Origin: Paramacrobiotus metropolitanus
Taxonomy: Eukaryota > Tardigrada > Eutardigrada > Parachela > Macrobiotidae
DNA length: 64,000 nt
Reading direction: 5' to 3'
Assembly (NCBI RefSeq): GCF_019649055.1
Contig: NW_026570230.1
Span: forward strand, 1,798,001 to 1,862,000
The position numbers and the translations under genes were made by a program. The notes under the pieces were generated by a model. That model searched no databases and was not told the origin of the DNA. It saw only the letters and a program-made list of their open reading frames with translations. This document shows, piece by piece, positions 44,078 to 58,500 of the stretch (position 1 is its first letter; each line of letters begins with the position of its first letter).

Positions 44078-47000
44078 TCACGAGGCCACCTCCGGCGGTG
44101 TTTCCCTCCTGGAATGCTCCTCCGCCGTCCCGTTGCTCTCCCCGCTTACGGCGACGGGAAGTTCTTCCTCGTCCTCATCCGGATAGTCCACCAGGGAGGG
44201 GCTGGCGGGTTTCAGGCTGGGATTGAGAGGTGATAGGCGCGGCGGAGGGGAAGGGGAGGGGGAAACGCGTTTCGGGGGTGTATCGCTGTTGGTGTTGTTG
44301 TTGATGGTGTCGTGTTGCCACGCGGAGGACGTGCTGACGTGGTTCTCCGGGGAGGAAGTCAGCAGGCCGTTCGTGTAGGTGTCGGTGAAAGGAGGGGTGT
44401 TCAGTTGGCGAGTAGAGTCCGCGGAGGCCAGGGAGACCTTGAAGGAGGGAGAAGGAGATCGGACTGCGACTTTCCGAGGGGAACCGCGGTTGGCGGTGGA
44501 TTTCCACGCGCCGCCGGTGAATGTACTGTCATCATCGTCGTCACCGTCATCCTGTCGATCAAACGCAGTCAGTTTTACTATACTGGCACAACAAGTTATC
44601 AAAAATAATTTCGAAATTAATCGGCAATGGTTCAACTCTTACAATGCAAATTAAAATCGCTGGAGGCAAACTCAACACCAAATACGACCCAATTAAAAGA
44701 AACTCATAATTATTATCTCTAAAGACTAAATACGCAAAAGAAGGTTAGGAAATGCATACAAATTTGCATTTAACGGAGCTGTGCCCGTATGCTACAAAGT
44801 ACAAAGTGCTCGTATGCACAACACACCTAATACTGTAAAGTGTAAACTGCAGATACCGGTACTTGTGGAGTTGTGGTAATAATAAAGATCAAAGCACCAG
44901 TACAAAAAGAACTATTTAGTAGTAATTACAATAATGAATTCACCACACTCCCGATAATACGATATCTTAACGTTCTATAAATTCTATAAATCTTAACGTT
45001 CTATAAATTCTTAATCAAAATGATTAAACCTTTATTATATAAACACAGAAAAACGTTACCGCTAAGCACAGCGAGTAGTGGTAAAAAGACAGTAACAGTA
45101 AACACAAAAAAATCTGACGAACGAAAACATAATTTGCGCAGTATTCACAGGCGGTTAACTTACCGGGTTGGGCCTTTTAACCGGCGGCGCCGTGTTAATG
45201 CCGAGCAGACTCTTCATACTGGTCAGCGCAGTCAACTTCTCGCCGTCCTCCCCTTCGGGCGCGGACTCCATCTCCACATCCCCGCTGCCACTGGCGGCCG
45301 GCGTTTCCGCTTCATCATTCTCAAACCACTGCTCCTCATCCTGATCCAGATCGCGTTCATCCCGCCGGAACCGCTTGGCATTGCCCGCCCCGCTGAGAGC
45401 GTTCATGCGCGACATCAGCGCCTTGCCGATGCCAGATTCGGCCACTTCGGGCGTGGCGGGTCGGTCGACCAGCGACGTCCGAATGGGTTCGGGTGAGGGG
45501 TTGGTGTGGATGCCGTACCGGACGTGGAGGGAGTTGAAGGTCTGCGTGAAGCTGATCGGCTGCAGAAGCTCCCAGTAGCGTCCGATAATGTAAATTATTA
45601 GCCGTTTGACATCCTCCTGTCGGATGAATTCAAAAAGCTCCAGGATGGAGGAGTTGAGGAGGTTGTAACGGCGCCCGTTACGGAGGAAGGTATCCAACAC
45701 CGGCTTCAACAGGTCGCCGCGTTCAATGTAGCGATTATAAAAATCATCATTTAACCCTGCCAAATACAAAAAATGCATCCATTACAAACACTTCCTATCA
45801 AAGATATTAGGATGGACCGTAAAGTAATAAGCGATCTGCCTAACATAGCACATAATTATTAGTAACATGGCCAGCAAACAAAGAGTGATTTCGCCAGAAT
45901 TACCCATGCAAAAATTAATTACAACGGTACAAGTAGTAACATTAATGGTCAGAATGTAGTGCAGTTGTTTCAAGCCGCAAAATTAACCATTTATCAGAAA
46001 TTTCAACATTTACACAAAATGAATTCGACTGTGAATATAAGTTTTTACCAAAACAGAACCGTTTTTTATCTCAAGATTTGACAGCAAGTGATTTTGACTA
46101 GGTTAAGAATTTTTTACTGGCTATGATTCTGCAGACAAGGAACATCCTTCTGATTTGATTACGTTTAACAACTTACAGTATCCTGAAGTAAATACACTAA
46201 GTAATCGTACGGAGACTTTGTTTCCGTGAGCCTTACCGACAATCTTCCGTAGAAACCTTATGACAGCGACGACAAGGAACTGATGAGACGACTGCAATAA
46301 GACCAGTACACTCTTCAAAACGTCCCGTCCTATGATGAAGTTCTTGATGTGAAAGGTATGGTGTTCCACACAATAATTGAGAAATTCCAGGATCAAATTG
46401 AGGATATGCACCGTGCGAATATCTTCCCGCTTCGGCAGGCTACCGGAGGCAGTTATGGCACTGATCGGTTCAAATAAATACTGAATGCAACGCTTGTAGA
46501 AGAAGCTTAAAAATTCTGTTTTCTCCGTCTTGTTCGGCGAGTTAAGCATGTTCTCCGGATCCAAAAGTAACCGCATTATGGTTAATATCTACAAGCACGA
46601 AGAACAATGTCATAAAAATTTACCATTTCGAAAATCAGTTCACTGACAAATGGACGCACAGGGCACATATTTAATGAGACTCAAGCCGAAGAAACGTAAT
46701 TACCACCGCACTACGTCAATCCTATTCGACCGACTCACACCTTATGGTTATGTGATAAGTGTAAACAGAAGCTGCGATTACTTAGAGAAAAATCGAACAT
46801 CACGCCAATGTTTTCCAAAAAAGCGATGAAAGTACCTGCATAGCACCGGACGCCTGAGGATCAGGATCGGCGACTACCGCTTGACGGATGATGTGAACAA
46901 AGAACAAATTCCTATCGTTGGCTTCCTTCGCGGCCTGCGTCATGCAGAATTCCCTTACAACAAATGGATGCATCTCCACAATATACGTAAACACATCGAC

Positions 47001-50000
47001 GGTGGCCGAACGTGTTTTCTGATCATCCACGTCCAGCGCTCCCTGTATTGCCTGCACACAACAAATTTCTTACCAACCTTTGAATGGTTCTTGTATGTAT
47101 TCTTTAACAGAATCTGAACAAAAAACCATCCTTTTTAGCGTATTTCCGCTTTAAAATTAACCACTTTCACCATATTCCCACTTCAAAATTAACAAAACCG
47201 TTCTCAAAAACAAAACAAATCGGATTTGAGCGAAATCAGGTCGCTTAAATCGCTGCACTGCGGAAAAATTTAATCGTATCCGCAAACTACTGGTATTTAA
47301 GCGCAAAATTTTCATTTAGTCTACAGACTAAAAACTACGCACATAATTCACTATGGAGAATAATACGGAATTTCTACGGTGTATATTTCTATATTAATGA
47401 ACTAGTTATGTTTATACACAAATGTAGCTAAATATTTATTGTAGTTCCAGGTTAAACATTTACTAGAGAACAATTTATCAGCAATAACAAACAGTCAGAC
47501 CACTGAAATACGCACCTGTAGTATTCCATGATTCATTAACAATCGAAAAAAGGCTTCTCTCTGCATAGCCTGCAGCGTCTGGCTAAACTGGCAGAATTCC
47601 TTAAGGAACAATATGGCATCGCGGCGTTTGGGCACGGGCGTCTCACTGGAGCACAACTGAGCAAACAACTGCTTCAGGAACCGCTCGTCCTCCTGCAGCA
47701 GATTGACAATCTCCATCTTATTGAAGAAGATGAAGGACTGAAGGGTGTTGAGATTGTTCTCATCGAAGAGTGTCGGTGAGGGGAGTATCACGTCCTGAAT
47801 GTACTGGACGCGGTACATTTGCTGGATTTTTGCGTACAGCTCCGGATTTTCCAGCGGGATGACTTCTTTGAACTTGGCAATATCCCGGATGTAGTGCCGG
47901 TGGCGCCGAGGATTGGCGCCGGTGGGGTCCCACTCCAGGCAGCCCAGCACGTCTTCGATGCATTCATCGCTAAACAGCACTTCGTATAGGGCGTTGCGGT
48001 TCAGCATGAGGATGCTCTTCATTATCGAGAAGAGCTGCTGTAAACCTTCTGCAAAATAACAAAAGAACCCGTTATCCAATAATATATGTGTCCCAACGCA
48101 ACATTTCCCGCTACTACGCTACTACGTACTTAGTAAATACAGTGTTTACTGTTTACATGTCGAACGATTGCTGACACTAGACACAATGCATTTCTAAGAA
48201 GTCACAAAAATCATCGTGTTAATTGCAGAATTAAACGGCGGCTATTCAATAAAAAAATACAAAAACCTGCTTCTGGAGCACACAAGAACCGTAAAAAACA
48301 AAAAAAAAATGACTGGCACTGACTTTGAAAACCAACAACTGGCAACAAGTAATAAGTCACTGCAAGTGGCATTCGGCCAAGAAAATCTGAATTTTATCTA
48401 AAGACATATTTATGGGCAAACCATAATTATGGAAAAATATGTTATTATCGGAGGCTATGCGTAAAGGAAGCGATAATTCCTACTCGTACTCTAGAGTAGT
48501 GTTTTACATTCTTAAATTTTACATTAATTATTTGCTCGTCTGCTGATATTAATACCGCAGTAAACGCCCATGGGGTCTACTCTGAGTTTTGTAATCGTAA
48601 ATGGCATACAGGAGAAATTATGGTACGCATATTATAGTATGTGTTAATATTCTAAACAAGCGGAAAATTTCCTGGCCGACCCTTGAGAAAACCCTGGCCA
48701 ACCGCCAAAAACCTCCGCCATGGCACCTGAGGTCAAGACTACGGCGAGTCAGCATTCATTCAGCAACACGTCAGTCAGTGCCCCGGTGATCAACGCGTTA
48801 CAGTTGTAGTATTTTTAGGAGCCGACGGAGCGCCTACTCATACGGAAAAGTAGGCCAACGTGCCCGCGACCATCTATCACTTTGCAAAGGAAATTTCTAA
48901 GCTCACATGACGTCACTGCCGCATATTTGTAGTCAGTGGGAGCTATGATATGAAAACACACAATTACGCGCGGCTACACAGTGGCGTTTGTCGATAAAAT
49001 GTTTGGGCTGCAACACAGACTTATCGTGTGTTGTTGTGTGGCACGACAAGCGACCCAGCTCCGACTGGGCTGACTAATCGATAAATTTAATCCATTCAAA
49101 ATTGATTAGCCGTAGCGAACCAAGTGGCTTGATGTGAACGCCTATCATGATGCTGTTTCATCGTGAAATCATCGTCTCCAAACAAGTTCGGATACGTTTT
49201 CGCTTGTAAACATCAAACACTAAACAACAACATCGCCCCAGACACACACCCAAATCAAAAATTTCCTCTACTACTCAGATAACATCTTACAAGTAAAAAA
49301 CTAATTGTCGTATTCAGAAAATAATCTAGTTTCCGTCAAAAATTCACAATAATCACGACCCAACAAAACTGTTAATTTTCCCACGTAAAATTCTGTTTTC
49401 ATCCGACCCTAAATATCGTAATTCGCATATTAAACCAATTTGATTAAAGGCTAAAACCTAAAATACGAGTGCAGCAAATAATAAAACTACGCCGCAGAAG
49501 ACAAAACCTGGGAAACATGACTGATTAATTACTATCAGGAGAGGGACTTTACACTTGTATGGGTTTCGTTTCTTGGAAAATAGTGCCGCAGATAAAATAG
49601 GACAATCTAGGTGAGTAAGCGAGAAGACCGTCGTGCTCTTACACAACAAAGCGTGAAAACGCGCAACAAGAGGCTCGTTATGTGATCACTGATCCGACTG
49701 TTGGTAATCCGACATGCTTATTACATAATCATCACAAAGATGCGAAAAACTCTGATAATGAGCGTCGTACCGCAGAAAGCCCGTCTATTACCCTGCCACA
49801 ATCCAAACACGACGTAAACGGATGGGCATGTGACGAGCAATGGCGTAGAAACGGAGAAAAAAACTGTCGTGCTAAGCAGTATGCAGCCATCGTGGTAGAC
49901 TCGTAGTACGACAAACTTGCCCGATTAGCGATGGCAGATATTTCTCACCGTATCGGTGACCAGGAACCACAAGATAAACGTGCATCTGAATAATTTGGCT

Positions 50001-51179
50001 CTTAAATCAGCGCAAAATCACACACGGAAAGTAAAAGTCCTACGCGTCAAAATATCTACGGAAACGGGAAGTTAAAACATTTGAAAGCATCTTGTGCAGG
50101 ACTTCAAATTTTCAACACGGATAAGGGGAAACAAAAATTCACACTCAGACTAAACTGATTTCAAACTTTAATGAAAAACTGAACACACGATCGGGATCGC
50201 CGTTTCAAAAAGTGTTTAAACAGAAAAGATCCCAACCAGACCTTCCTCGAGAACAAGAAAAATTTAAGGCTCAAAAGGAGCCTCTCACTAGTTTTGCGAA
50301 AAACGACTACGTTATCACAAAGGCAGAAAACAGTGCAACAAGAAACTGAAAAAGGGACCATCAGAAAGAATACAGTTTTCCTGTGGAAAATTTCATAGCA
50401 TTTAAGTCTTGAAACGATGAGTCTTAGACAGGAAAGCTTAAAACAGGCACAACCGTACAACCTCAAAATTTAAAAGCTCTCACTGCTATTTCAGCAATTC
50501 TGACGCAAACAAGTATTTAAAACACGAGAAAGTCAGTATAAGCCTTACCTGTGTACTCCATATCCTCGCACTTTTTAAACAACTCCAGCAACTTCTTGAT
50601 GTAGTCCTCCTGCTCGATGGCCGTGGCCAGTTTGTCCCGCTGATGCGGATGGCCCATACAGCCCTGGACCACTTCACCGATCTTCTCCAGTTTGCCCATC
50701 TCACAGCCAGGCAGCAGGGGTCCGGCCATGCTGCTGCCCTGCCCCGCAGGCCCCCCGCCCGCCACCCCCTCGCCCCCGGCGGCCCCATAGCCCCCCAGGG
50801 AACTACCCACCTCCTCCTCGTCGTCCTCGTCCAGATTGTCCTGCGTCACTTCCACACTGGGATCTTTGCCCTGCACCTGGCAGATCTTAGCCCAGACTTC
50901 CTCGCAGCCAGCTTTCTCCTGGAAACTCAAGGCCATATCAGCGTCGTTCTCCGACCAGACGATCAGTGTCTCCTGCTGCTTCTGATAGCTGGTCTCCATG
51001 TCGATCTTGGATTCCAGCAGGACGGCGGCGGACTGCTCATCGCGCACGATGAGCGACATCCCAATGAGACGCTCCGAGTAGATGGCCGAGACATGTCCGG
51101 TTCCACGGTCGTCCCAGTGACGCGAAGCGTTGAGCACGTACAGCTTGACACGACGGCGATTCTCCGGGTTCTTTTCCAT
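44078..51179 (-). CDS. PPP4R3: serine/threonine protein phosphatase 4 regulatory subunit 3 (SMEK/falafel), 932 aa, 6 exons
   Basis: Substrate-recruiting subunit of PP4, acting in DNA repair, centromere and signalling contexts. Minus-strand exons: 50549-51179, 47516-48048, 46836-47051, 46237-46588, 45164-45756, 44078-44551; GT/AG borders and phases agree throughout. The N-terminal EVH1-like domain has [53 protein letters not shown] and [16 protein letters not shown]. The armadillo-like middle has [103 protein letters not shown] and DDFYNRYI. The tail is acidic and Ser/Pro-rich, with [11 protein letters not shown] near the end, as in the family. A Gly-rich insert ([20 protein letters not shown]) follows the EVH1-like domain. 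Confidence 0.95.
48049..50548. other. PP4R3 intron 1, 2.5 kb
   Basis: The largest intron of the gene. No internal gene or repeat element was recognised; only short open frames. Confidence 0.55.
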
Positions 51180-52588
51180 GCTTTACATGGAGATAATGAG
51201 GATTAAGTGGCTGGGCATCCACGGGGAGACAATGGGAAGGTTTTCAATGGATATATTATTACGATGTAAACAAATCGCGATGACGGATCTCTTTTCAATG
51301 AATTACAATTTCTACAAACGGGGTTCTTTGCTAGCGATGTGATACTTGCTCACTGGTATAACGAGCGATGTGTGTACGGAGTGCACGAGCGCGTTTCAAA
51401 TTGAATAAACAACGACATCACAACCAGTTTATCCGTGCAGTCACTAGTCAGCGCGTAGGCGGGGCCATGCTTCCAAATGAATGAAAGTGAGCGCCAGTCG
51501 GCATTGCGAACAGCGTTAGTGGGTTGACTGCGGCCCGGTGGTTGGTCGCAACCCCCGCGTATGCTCGGCTCACTACTCATATTTTTTACAGCTGGGTGTT
51601 TTTATTTTTACTATTTTGGTGATTTGCTACTTGCGATTAGGAAAAATGTTTTTTTTATGATAAATTCTGTGACATAAAATTTAAGCTAAATTAAATTACT
51701 GAAAAATAGATTGCGCTTTTGTTAATAGTAATGGTAATAATATTGTAGAAAATGAATAAGATGTGAAAATACGATTTTTAAGTAGTTGACTTGTACGAGT
51801 GCAGAAGCCATAGAGACACTCTTTGCTCCGTCCCACCGCCCTCGGTAGTCGGCACATAGCGATGCACGGTTAGCATAAGGGTTCTAAAATTTATGATACA
51901 TCGACGTTCGACTCGCTACGCTTGAAAGTGTGTACAGTACTATATCCAGATGGCGCCGCCATAGGCTGCAGGGCAGATCCATTAAACAGCGAGCGCTCGT
52001 TGTCCGCTCTCACGAACGGCCGTCGCTGAGGTTGAAAAATCTGGTTCACAGCTGTATTAAAAATTGGAATGACAGATCGTTTAAACGCATTGAATTGATA
52101 CGGGTTCTGTGTCCGGTGCGTGTAAATGCCGTATTTGAAATCCATCAGCATTTTGTTGCCGAAGGTTGATGCGTCCACTTGGATGGCGTATTGTTGTCGG
52201 TTGCCAACTTGCCAGAGTATTTCCCTGTGGATGCCCGTTGAATCTTTTCAGACGCGCAAACTGGAACAACTTGCAAATAACGCCGGAAAATGCATCGTGA
52301 TTGTTGTATTGTGTCTCGTGTCCTGCATTGTCCGCTCCGCCTCCTGTTGATTTATAGTGCACAGTTGGTGGAGTAAAACAAACAACGGCAGAGCAGGGTG
52401 ACTCGTGCAGTCTTACGATAGACAGCTTTCGCGCAGCAGTTTTTGTTGGACGTTTTTTCCGTCTGATTTGTTGGTGTGTGAAACATGACAGTTGTAAAAT
52501 GCGTGAGCTTCGGATTTTAGAATGACCACCAGTGTGATGACTGCTGCAGCCAGATTTTTCCTTTCTTAATTTTTATTTATCACGCACA
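51180..52588. other. region between PP4R3 (-) and AGAP (+) starts
   Basis: Divergent upstream region of the two genes. Apart from the minus-strand frame at 51891-52342 it holds T-rich sequence before the AGAP ATG and no clear TATA box. Confidence 0.4.
51891..52342 (-). other. unidentified minus-strand coding-like frame with one internal TGA
   Basis: From an ATG at about 52345 the frame reads MQDTRHNTTITMHFPALF and then stops at a TGA (LRV-stop). The same frame continues as KDSTGIHREILWQVGNRQQY, AIQVDASTFGNKMLMDFKYG, IYTHRTQNPYQFNAFKRSVI, PIFNTAVNQIFQPQRRPFVR and so on to a stop at 51891-51893, about 118 residues. Residue composition looks protein-like. The part after the TGA could be an exon with an acceptor near GTCTGAAAAG, or the gene may use the internal ATG of KMLMDFKYG. 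It lies between PP4R3 (-) and AGAP (+). I do not recognise the family. Confidence 0.4.
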
Positions 52589-55500
52589 ATGAATTCCAAA
52601 GCTGCGGGGATTAATGGGGGACCAGCCAGTTTTGCTCAGAGCAACGGACCAAAGAGTGTGAATTCCCTGGCCATCCGACAAGAGATTCAGCGCTTCGAGA
52701 GCGTCCATCCTAATATTTACACTGTTTACGATCTAGTCGATCTTATCCCCGATCCGGTACTGGCACAACAAATTCGCGAGCACGTTGTTTGCATTGAAGG
52801 TAAGTGAAAAATGTGACAAAGATAAACAGTTTGTTGGAGCGGTTTGAATTTGATTGAAATTTTGGCTGGAAGGCAGCTGGGCGCTTGTGATATCGCTTAT
52901 TGAATCTTTGACTTGTTAGCGATCTCTGAAGTATGTAATAATTTTAAAATCTTAAAAATCAGGTTTTTTGATAGCTGATTGTGAGGTTGTAGTGAATGAA
53001 GCATGACCAAACGTCAGAATGTTAATGACAGATTCGAACTACTAATCACAGTCGGTGCTAATTAGAGCCCTGTCAGTGGCTTCGAGATAAGTCGAATGTT
53101 ATTGTTGTGCTACGGGGAAATATGGTGCAGCGTTGCGGTTTAATTGGCCCAATCTGTCGTTGATCTTGACTTGCGTGGGTAAATTATGCGATAATGGGGG
53201 CTGTTTGTCGATGCTTATCGTTTTGCTTTACTGTGTGATAATCTCCATAAATTGTTCTAGTACAGTAGCTTTAAATTCTTCTTTAGCTGGTAAGCTAAAG
53301 CTTTAAATTCTTCTTCAGCTTCTTTAGCATTTATGATCAACCGTTGATTTTTAAGTCACTAAACGGGAAAAGTATAAAAAATACTGTTCAAAATTCTCTT
53401 TATGCTGCCTTCCCTTTTTTTGCGCACAAAAATGTCAAAATGGCTGTGTGTTACAGTAAACTCGTTACCATACTCCCAAAATTCTGAAATTATTGCTCGT
53501 TGTAAATAGGAAAGAGATTATAATTTGAGCAGAAATGTAAGACTGAGCTTAACTCATAACTGTGCTCTCTTGTGTGAAAATAATAAAGGGTTTGGTGTTT
53601 TATTTGACTCAATAGCAAGTACAAAGCACTCGATATTTTAAGTGTTCCGTTTATTATGTAAACATAATCATGAATCGCTTTAGAACTGAAGCATTGTGAA
53701 AGCGTTTATCCGCTCTGATTCTCAACAGACGAAAAATGCAGGTTTCAGGTGAAAAGACCGATAAAAAATGCTGTTTGAAACGTGCCGATTGGGAAATCTG
53801 TTTGCTGACGGTGAAGTTGTAAATGTTCGCTTACGCGTGAAAGATAGAGGCTGGGAAAATGTTTTCTGCTGATTTATTCAGATACCGAATTGCAGGAAAA
53901 TACAGTGCAGCAGGCAAGAGAATTTGATAGTACCGTATTTCTGAAACGTTGTTTTATTGTTAATTTAAAACGTTATTTTTGTCTCATCGACCGTTGCTGT
54001 AGAGAAGTCGCTCATTTTCGCTGTATTTCCTTGTTGAAAAGTCCTTGGAAATTGTTGTGGTGAATGGCTCCCCTTTGCTTGCTTGATTGCTGGATATTTT
54101 GCGCACTTGTTTGGCATAATTGTTTCCAAGTGTGTATTGAACGGAAATGAAGGTCATTTTTCTGCCTCTCCACGGTTACAAAGTTACTGTGTTTTCAATT
54201 GCTAAATTATTGTCCATTGTTGATAAAAGTGTCTGGCATGTTTGGATAAAAGACCGTCGGAGATCGTAAACGGAGGCGTTTTACGATGCATTGCTTATCT
54301 GTGCGTTGGCTTTATGGCCGAGTTTTTATTTCGGAACGTGTTTATTATGTAAAAGTTGCGGTACATAGCAAAAAAATATAGACATAAAAGTGACCATTAA
54401 TGGCCCATCATTGGCGAAGCAGCGAGGGAATTTTTATAATCTGAGAGTTATGCATTAATTTTATTATGTTGTTCCGCACTAACAATAAGATGCGGCGTGA
54501 AATAAATTATGCAATAATTTACGATTTTCTCGTATTATTTGCTTATTTTGTAAGTAATGCAGGGTGATTTTTATTAGCTTTAATAAATCTTGGTATTTGC
54601 GTAAATCGTGTGCATCAGGATTATACGTGGATGTGGCTTTTTGGCAGAAAATTTCTCTAGGGATTCGCAAATAGCTGTTATAAAGCGGCGTGATTTTAGG
54701 CCGACCGGTCCATTAGGTTTACTGCGGTATAAATCGCTTTAATGCGGGTAATGTTGGGGAAATGAGATCTTTGTGGAAAAACGTCAGTCATTACCATTAA
54801 AATTGCAACGTTGTTTCCATGTTTTTCTGCTTGGATCAACGGATTTACTCTTCGAATAGCCGACCAGAGCCGTCATCGATTATTTGTACTTTATCATTTT
54901 GAATTTTCGTTTTTGGATAGTTAACGTTGTTTGTCCGATTAGATGCACAAAACTGGGTTTAGCTCGTTTTACGTTTTGGATAAGGATACGGCAGATTACG
55001 TATTTCTGATAGGTTTTTGGCTCGAATTTTTCCAGCCGATATGGAAATAAGAACGGTTAAACCATTAAATGATACAGAGTTCTCTAGATTCTTAATTAAT
55101 ATTAGCTGTACAGTGTACAGTTAAAATTAAAAATGTGAGGTTTTGCAATGTTGCAAATTAATGCTTGTATATTTTCTTCGTTGTCGACTAATCTGTTTCT
55201 TTTGGGCTTTGACCTACATTTTAAGGCTTGTAAACTTTTGAAATTATTAATCTAATCACAGATTTCAGCACGACTGCCGTCGGCAGCACGTCTCGGATCT
55301 GTTAACCAGGTGCAAACACAAAATGCAGACTTTTGTCCATGTACAATTAGTTTAACTTGCGCGTAAGATGTTGGTGAGCGTTTTTTTTGTGTGTATAAGA
55401 ATAGATTGTAAGAGAGAGCGTGTGGCTTTTCACGGCTACGTAAGACCTTAAGAAATATGTATGCCGCATTGTAAAGAAGGTTTTTTGCCATCGGACTACA

Positions 55501-58500
55501 ACACCATGTCTTCATTACGTGAATAAAAACACGTCAACGGAGAAAAAATGATCTGCTCAGCGAGATGACAACCGTAACTGCATCCAGCACATCAAGCATA
55601 ACAATAACCCGATCATTTTGATATGCGTGTTATTTGACGGTCAGACTGGGGGTGTATTATTTAATGAAGAATGAACTGATGGTTTTTGTGGCTTGCGCCT
55701 GACCCACTTTTGGACTAATTGCGGTTGATTGGAAAAGATGCGGCCGATGATGACTGGTGCGCTCTCATCTGCACTGTGGGATCATTTTGAAAGATCGCAC
55801 AGGCCTAATTTGTGGATCGAGTTACATTTACTTAAGCAGAAGCCGAGGAAATAGTTTTGTTTGGCTTCGTGCTGCAATCGGAATGTTCGAAATTTCGAAG
55901 TAGAGGAATACTTAATAAACATGAACTGGGCCGGGCGCATGCCGGTTGCGCTTTTTTTAGTTTCCTCTGAAGTCTGAAGTGTAGAAAAAATTGGGGGGAT
56001 ATTTTCAGAGGATAATATTGCATTGTTACACAATGCCTTTTGTAAAGTAGCCTTAATTTTTTTACAGGAATTGGAAATACTGAAAGGAGCAATCATTAAA
56101 TGAAGATATATAATAAATAATGTGCAGTATGATTTTGTGACAAACTTGTCCGAATGCCTGCTTCGGCAGGTCATTTCTTCAGATCTGCAAATCACAGCGG
56201 TTTAAGCGTAACATTAAGTATTAGTACGACGTGCAGTGCAAAGTACCAGTAATTGAAATTGACCGTTTCGCTGAGAAATCGAGTACCGAAAAAAAATTTT
56301 ACCTTTTTACTTGCAACCTTGCTTGCAAGTTGAGCACGCATGTAAGTACAAAATTAATTTTCTTGTCTTGTTTTTGTGCTTTTGGAGATTGATTTGGCTA
56401 TTTTTGGCTTGCAGAGCTTTGTTATGCAAAAACTGGGATTGAAAAAATGTTTGTACATCTGAGTTATGAACCATCCTGTTTGTGTTGATTGTAAATCTGA
56501 CCCAAATTAAAAATGAAGTGAATTGACGTCGTTAAATGAATCGGTTGAAATTAGAGATGGATGATTGGCAAAGAAATCTTCCGGCTAATCAGTTTAGTTG
56601 GTCCACCGTGAGCGTGGATCTGTAGGCTTTTTGCTTTTTTCGATGGATAAGTAAAATGTCTCGCTTGATTTGCCATTGTGACGAGTTGGGATTGCGGAGC
56701 TCATCGAACGAGGAAAGTGGGGAATCAGATTTTCAAGACTATTGATCAGTCATTTTTTAGGCTTCACTGCGGGATAGTGCGACGTTTATGTGATTGTTAA
56801 TGCTTTACACAATCAGATTCGAGTAGTAATTCAAATGTATTACTGTATATACCGTGAAATCGGCAGGAGCAGATGGGGCTGATCGTTGTGATTTCTCAGC
56901 ATCGATTTCAGATTTTTTATGGATATTTTCATTGCTAATGGGTCTCAAGGGAATAATACAGTATTAACACAGACTTTTTGTTAGTGCATTCGTGGAATCA
57001 AATAGGTAGAGTAACTTAGAAATAAGTGTTTTAATGATCTACCATTATAAATTTATGACTTAATATTCGGAGAATTTCAAGAGAGAGTTTTTGGTTATAA
57101 TATAAATATATGTTGTCAACTTGTCATAATGATGTTACTTGTCCTTTTTACTTATATCTCTAAGATTAGATGCATTGTGTTGTACACAAAAGGTCCTTTA
57201 TGCATCCTGTAAATTTTGTTGGTTAAGACATTTCTTTTATGGCCTTGCGTGGCAAATTTGCTACTTGTGCTTTTATGCAGTAAATATACAGATACGGATA
57301 CCGATCTCATACGCTTATTGTTAGTACGCACACTACTTTTTGCATGTGTCGTATTCTTAAATGCTGAGTCGGAAAAAATGTCGAATCCTTTAGAAAACAA
57401 TAATATCGTATAAACACATTAATTCAACGGATGATTTCAGTAAGTTATCGTATCGTGGTGTATCTGTATGCGTCACTATGCATCAAGCAGTCAAAGTTGC
57501 TATTTTAACTGGACCGATACCGGCATGTCTTGTGGTCAGTGACTAGCAGGTACTCCAGGCGACATTGAAATTAATAATAATATCTATATGATATCTATAT
57601 GTAGAAATAAGAAGGATGCGCGTGCAGATATCGACATGTTTGTTTTTGTCATGGTTATTACTGCTCGACACCCGTACTTGTTACCCACAGACGCCTTGTA
57701 GATGTGATGCGTAATGAAAAAATATTGCCTTATTGCGTTTTACAGGGGTATGAAATATAAAATGATTACTACTGAAATAATATAATTGAACGCGAGATAT
57801 TGTATAAACTGCTTTATTGTGTTGCGATTTCGTTTTGCCGTAAACTGTCACACTACGAGTACGAGTACTGCTGCAAAGTTTACTGATTACAACATAAATT
57901 AAATTATTGTAATCAGGAGACATTCTTGATGCATTGTTACAGTTTACGATAACTTTTTATGGTATGCGTACTGAAATTGTGACAGGGGTGATTCATTTGT
58001 CATTTACTGGCTGTAATTGTAACAAAATCGGCAATAACGTTAATAAGCACTCTTTTATTCGGCAGTGGCCTCCTCTTAGATTAAAAAAGCCAGCGCTGGT
58101 ACACACTAATTAAAATGATAGTTATGATACCCTAGAAATTTTAAGACGCTAACAAATGTTGGTAGGGTGTTTATTTGGTTTCAAAGGATGATAGTGGCAT
58201 GGTCCGGTATTTTATCAAAAGAAGTACATATAACGTGCATATCTATATTAAACGTCAGTTCCTGTGCTACATATTTGCCTGTTTTTATGAGAATTAAAGT
58301 GACAAAGGCATTTGGTTGGAAGTAGAATGGTAAAATGGTCAAGTGGACAAGGAATGCACACAGTAGGGATTGAATTAAGCGCTGGTCAGCCGGAAGTGTG
58401 CCCAGTTGTGGAATATGGTGTGCACTGGCGCTCTTGATCAGGATCAGGCTGCACAAGAATAATGAAATTGAATGATCGCCAGCCTTTACTTCCGGCGGTG

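Noticed and set aside
55782-56195. 137-codon minus frame in the AGAP intron
   Set aside because: Composition and lack of splice sites or homology suggest chance.
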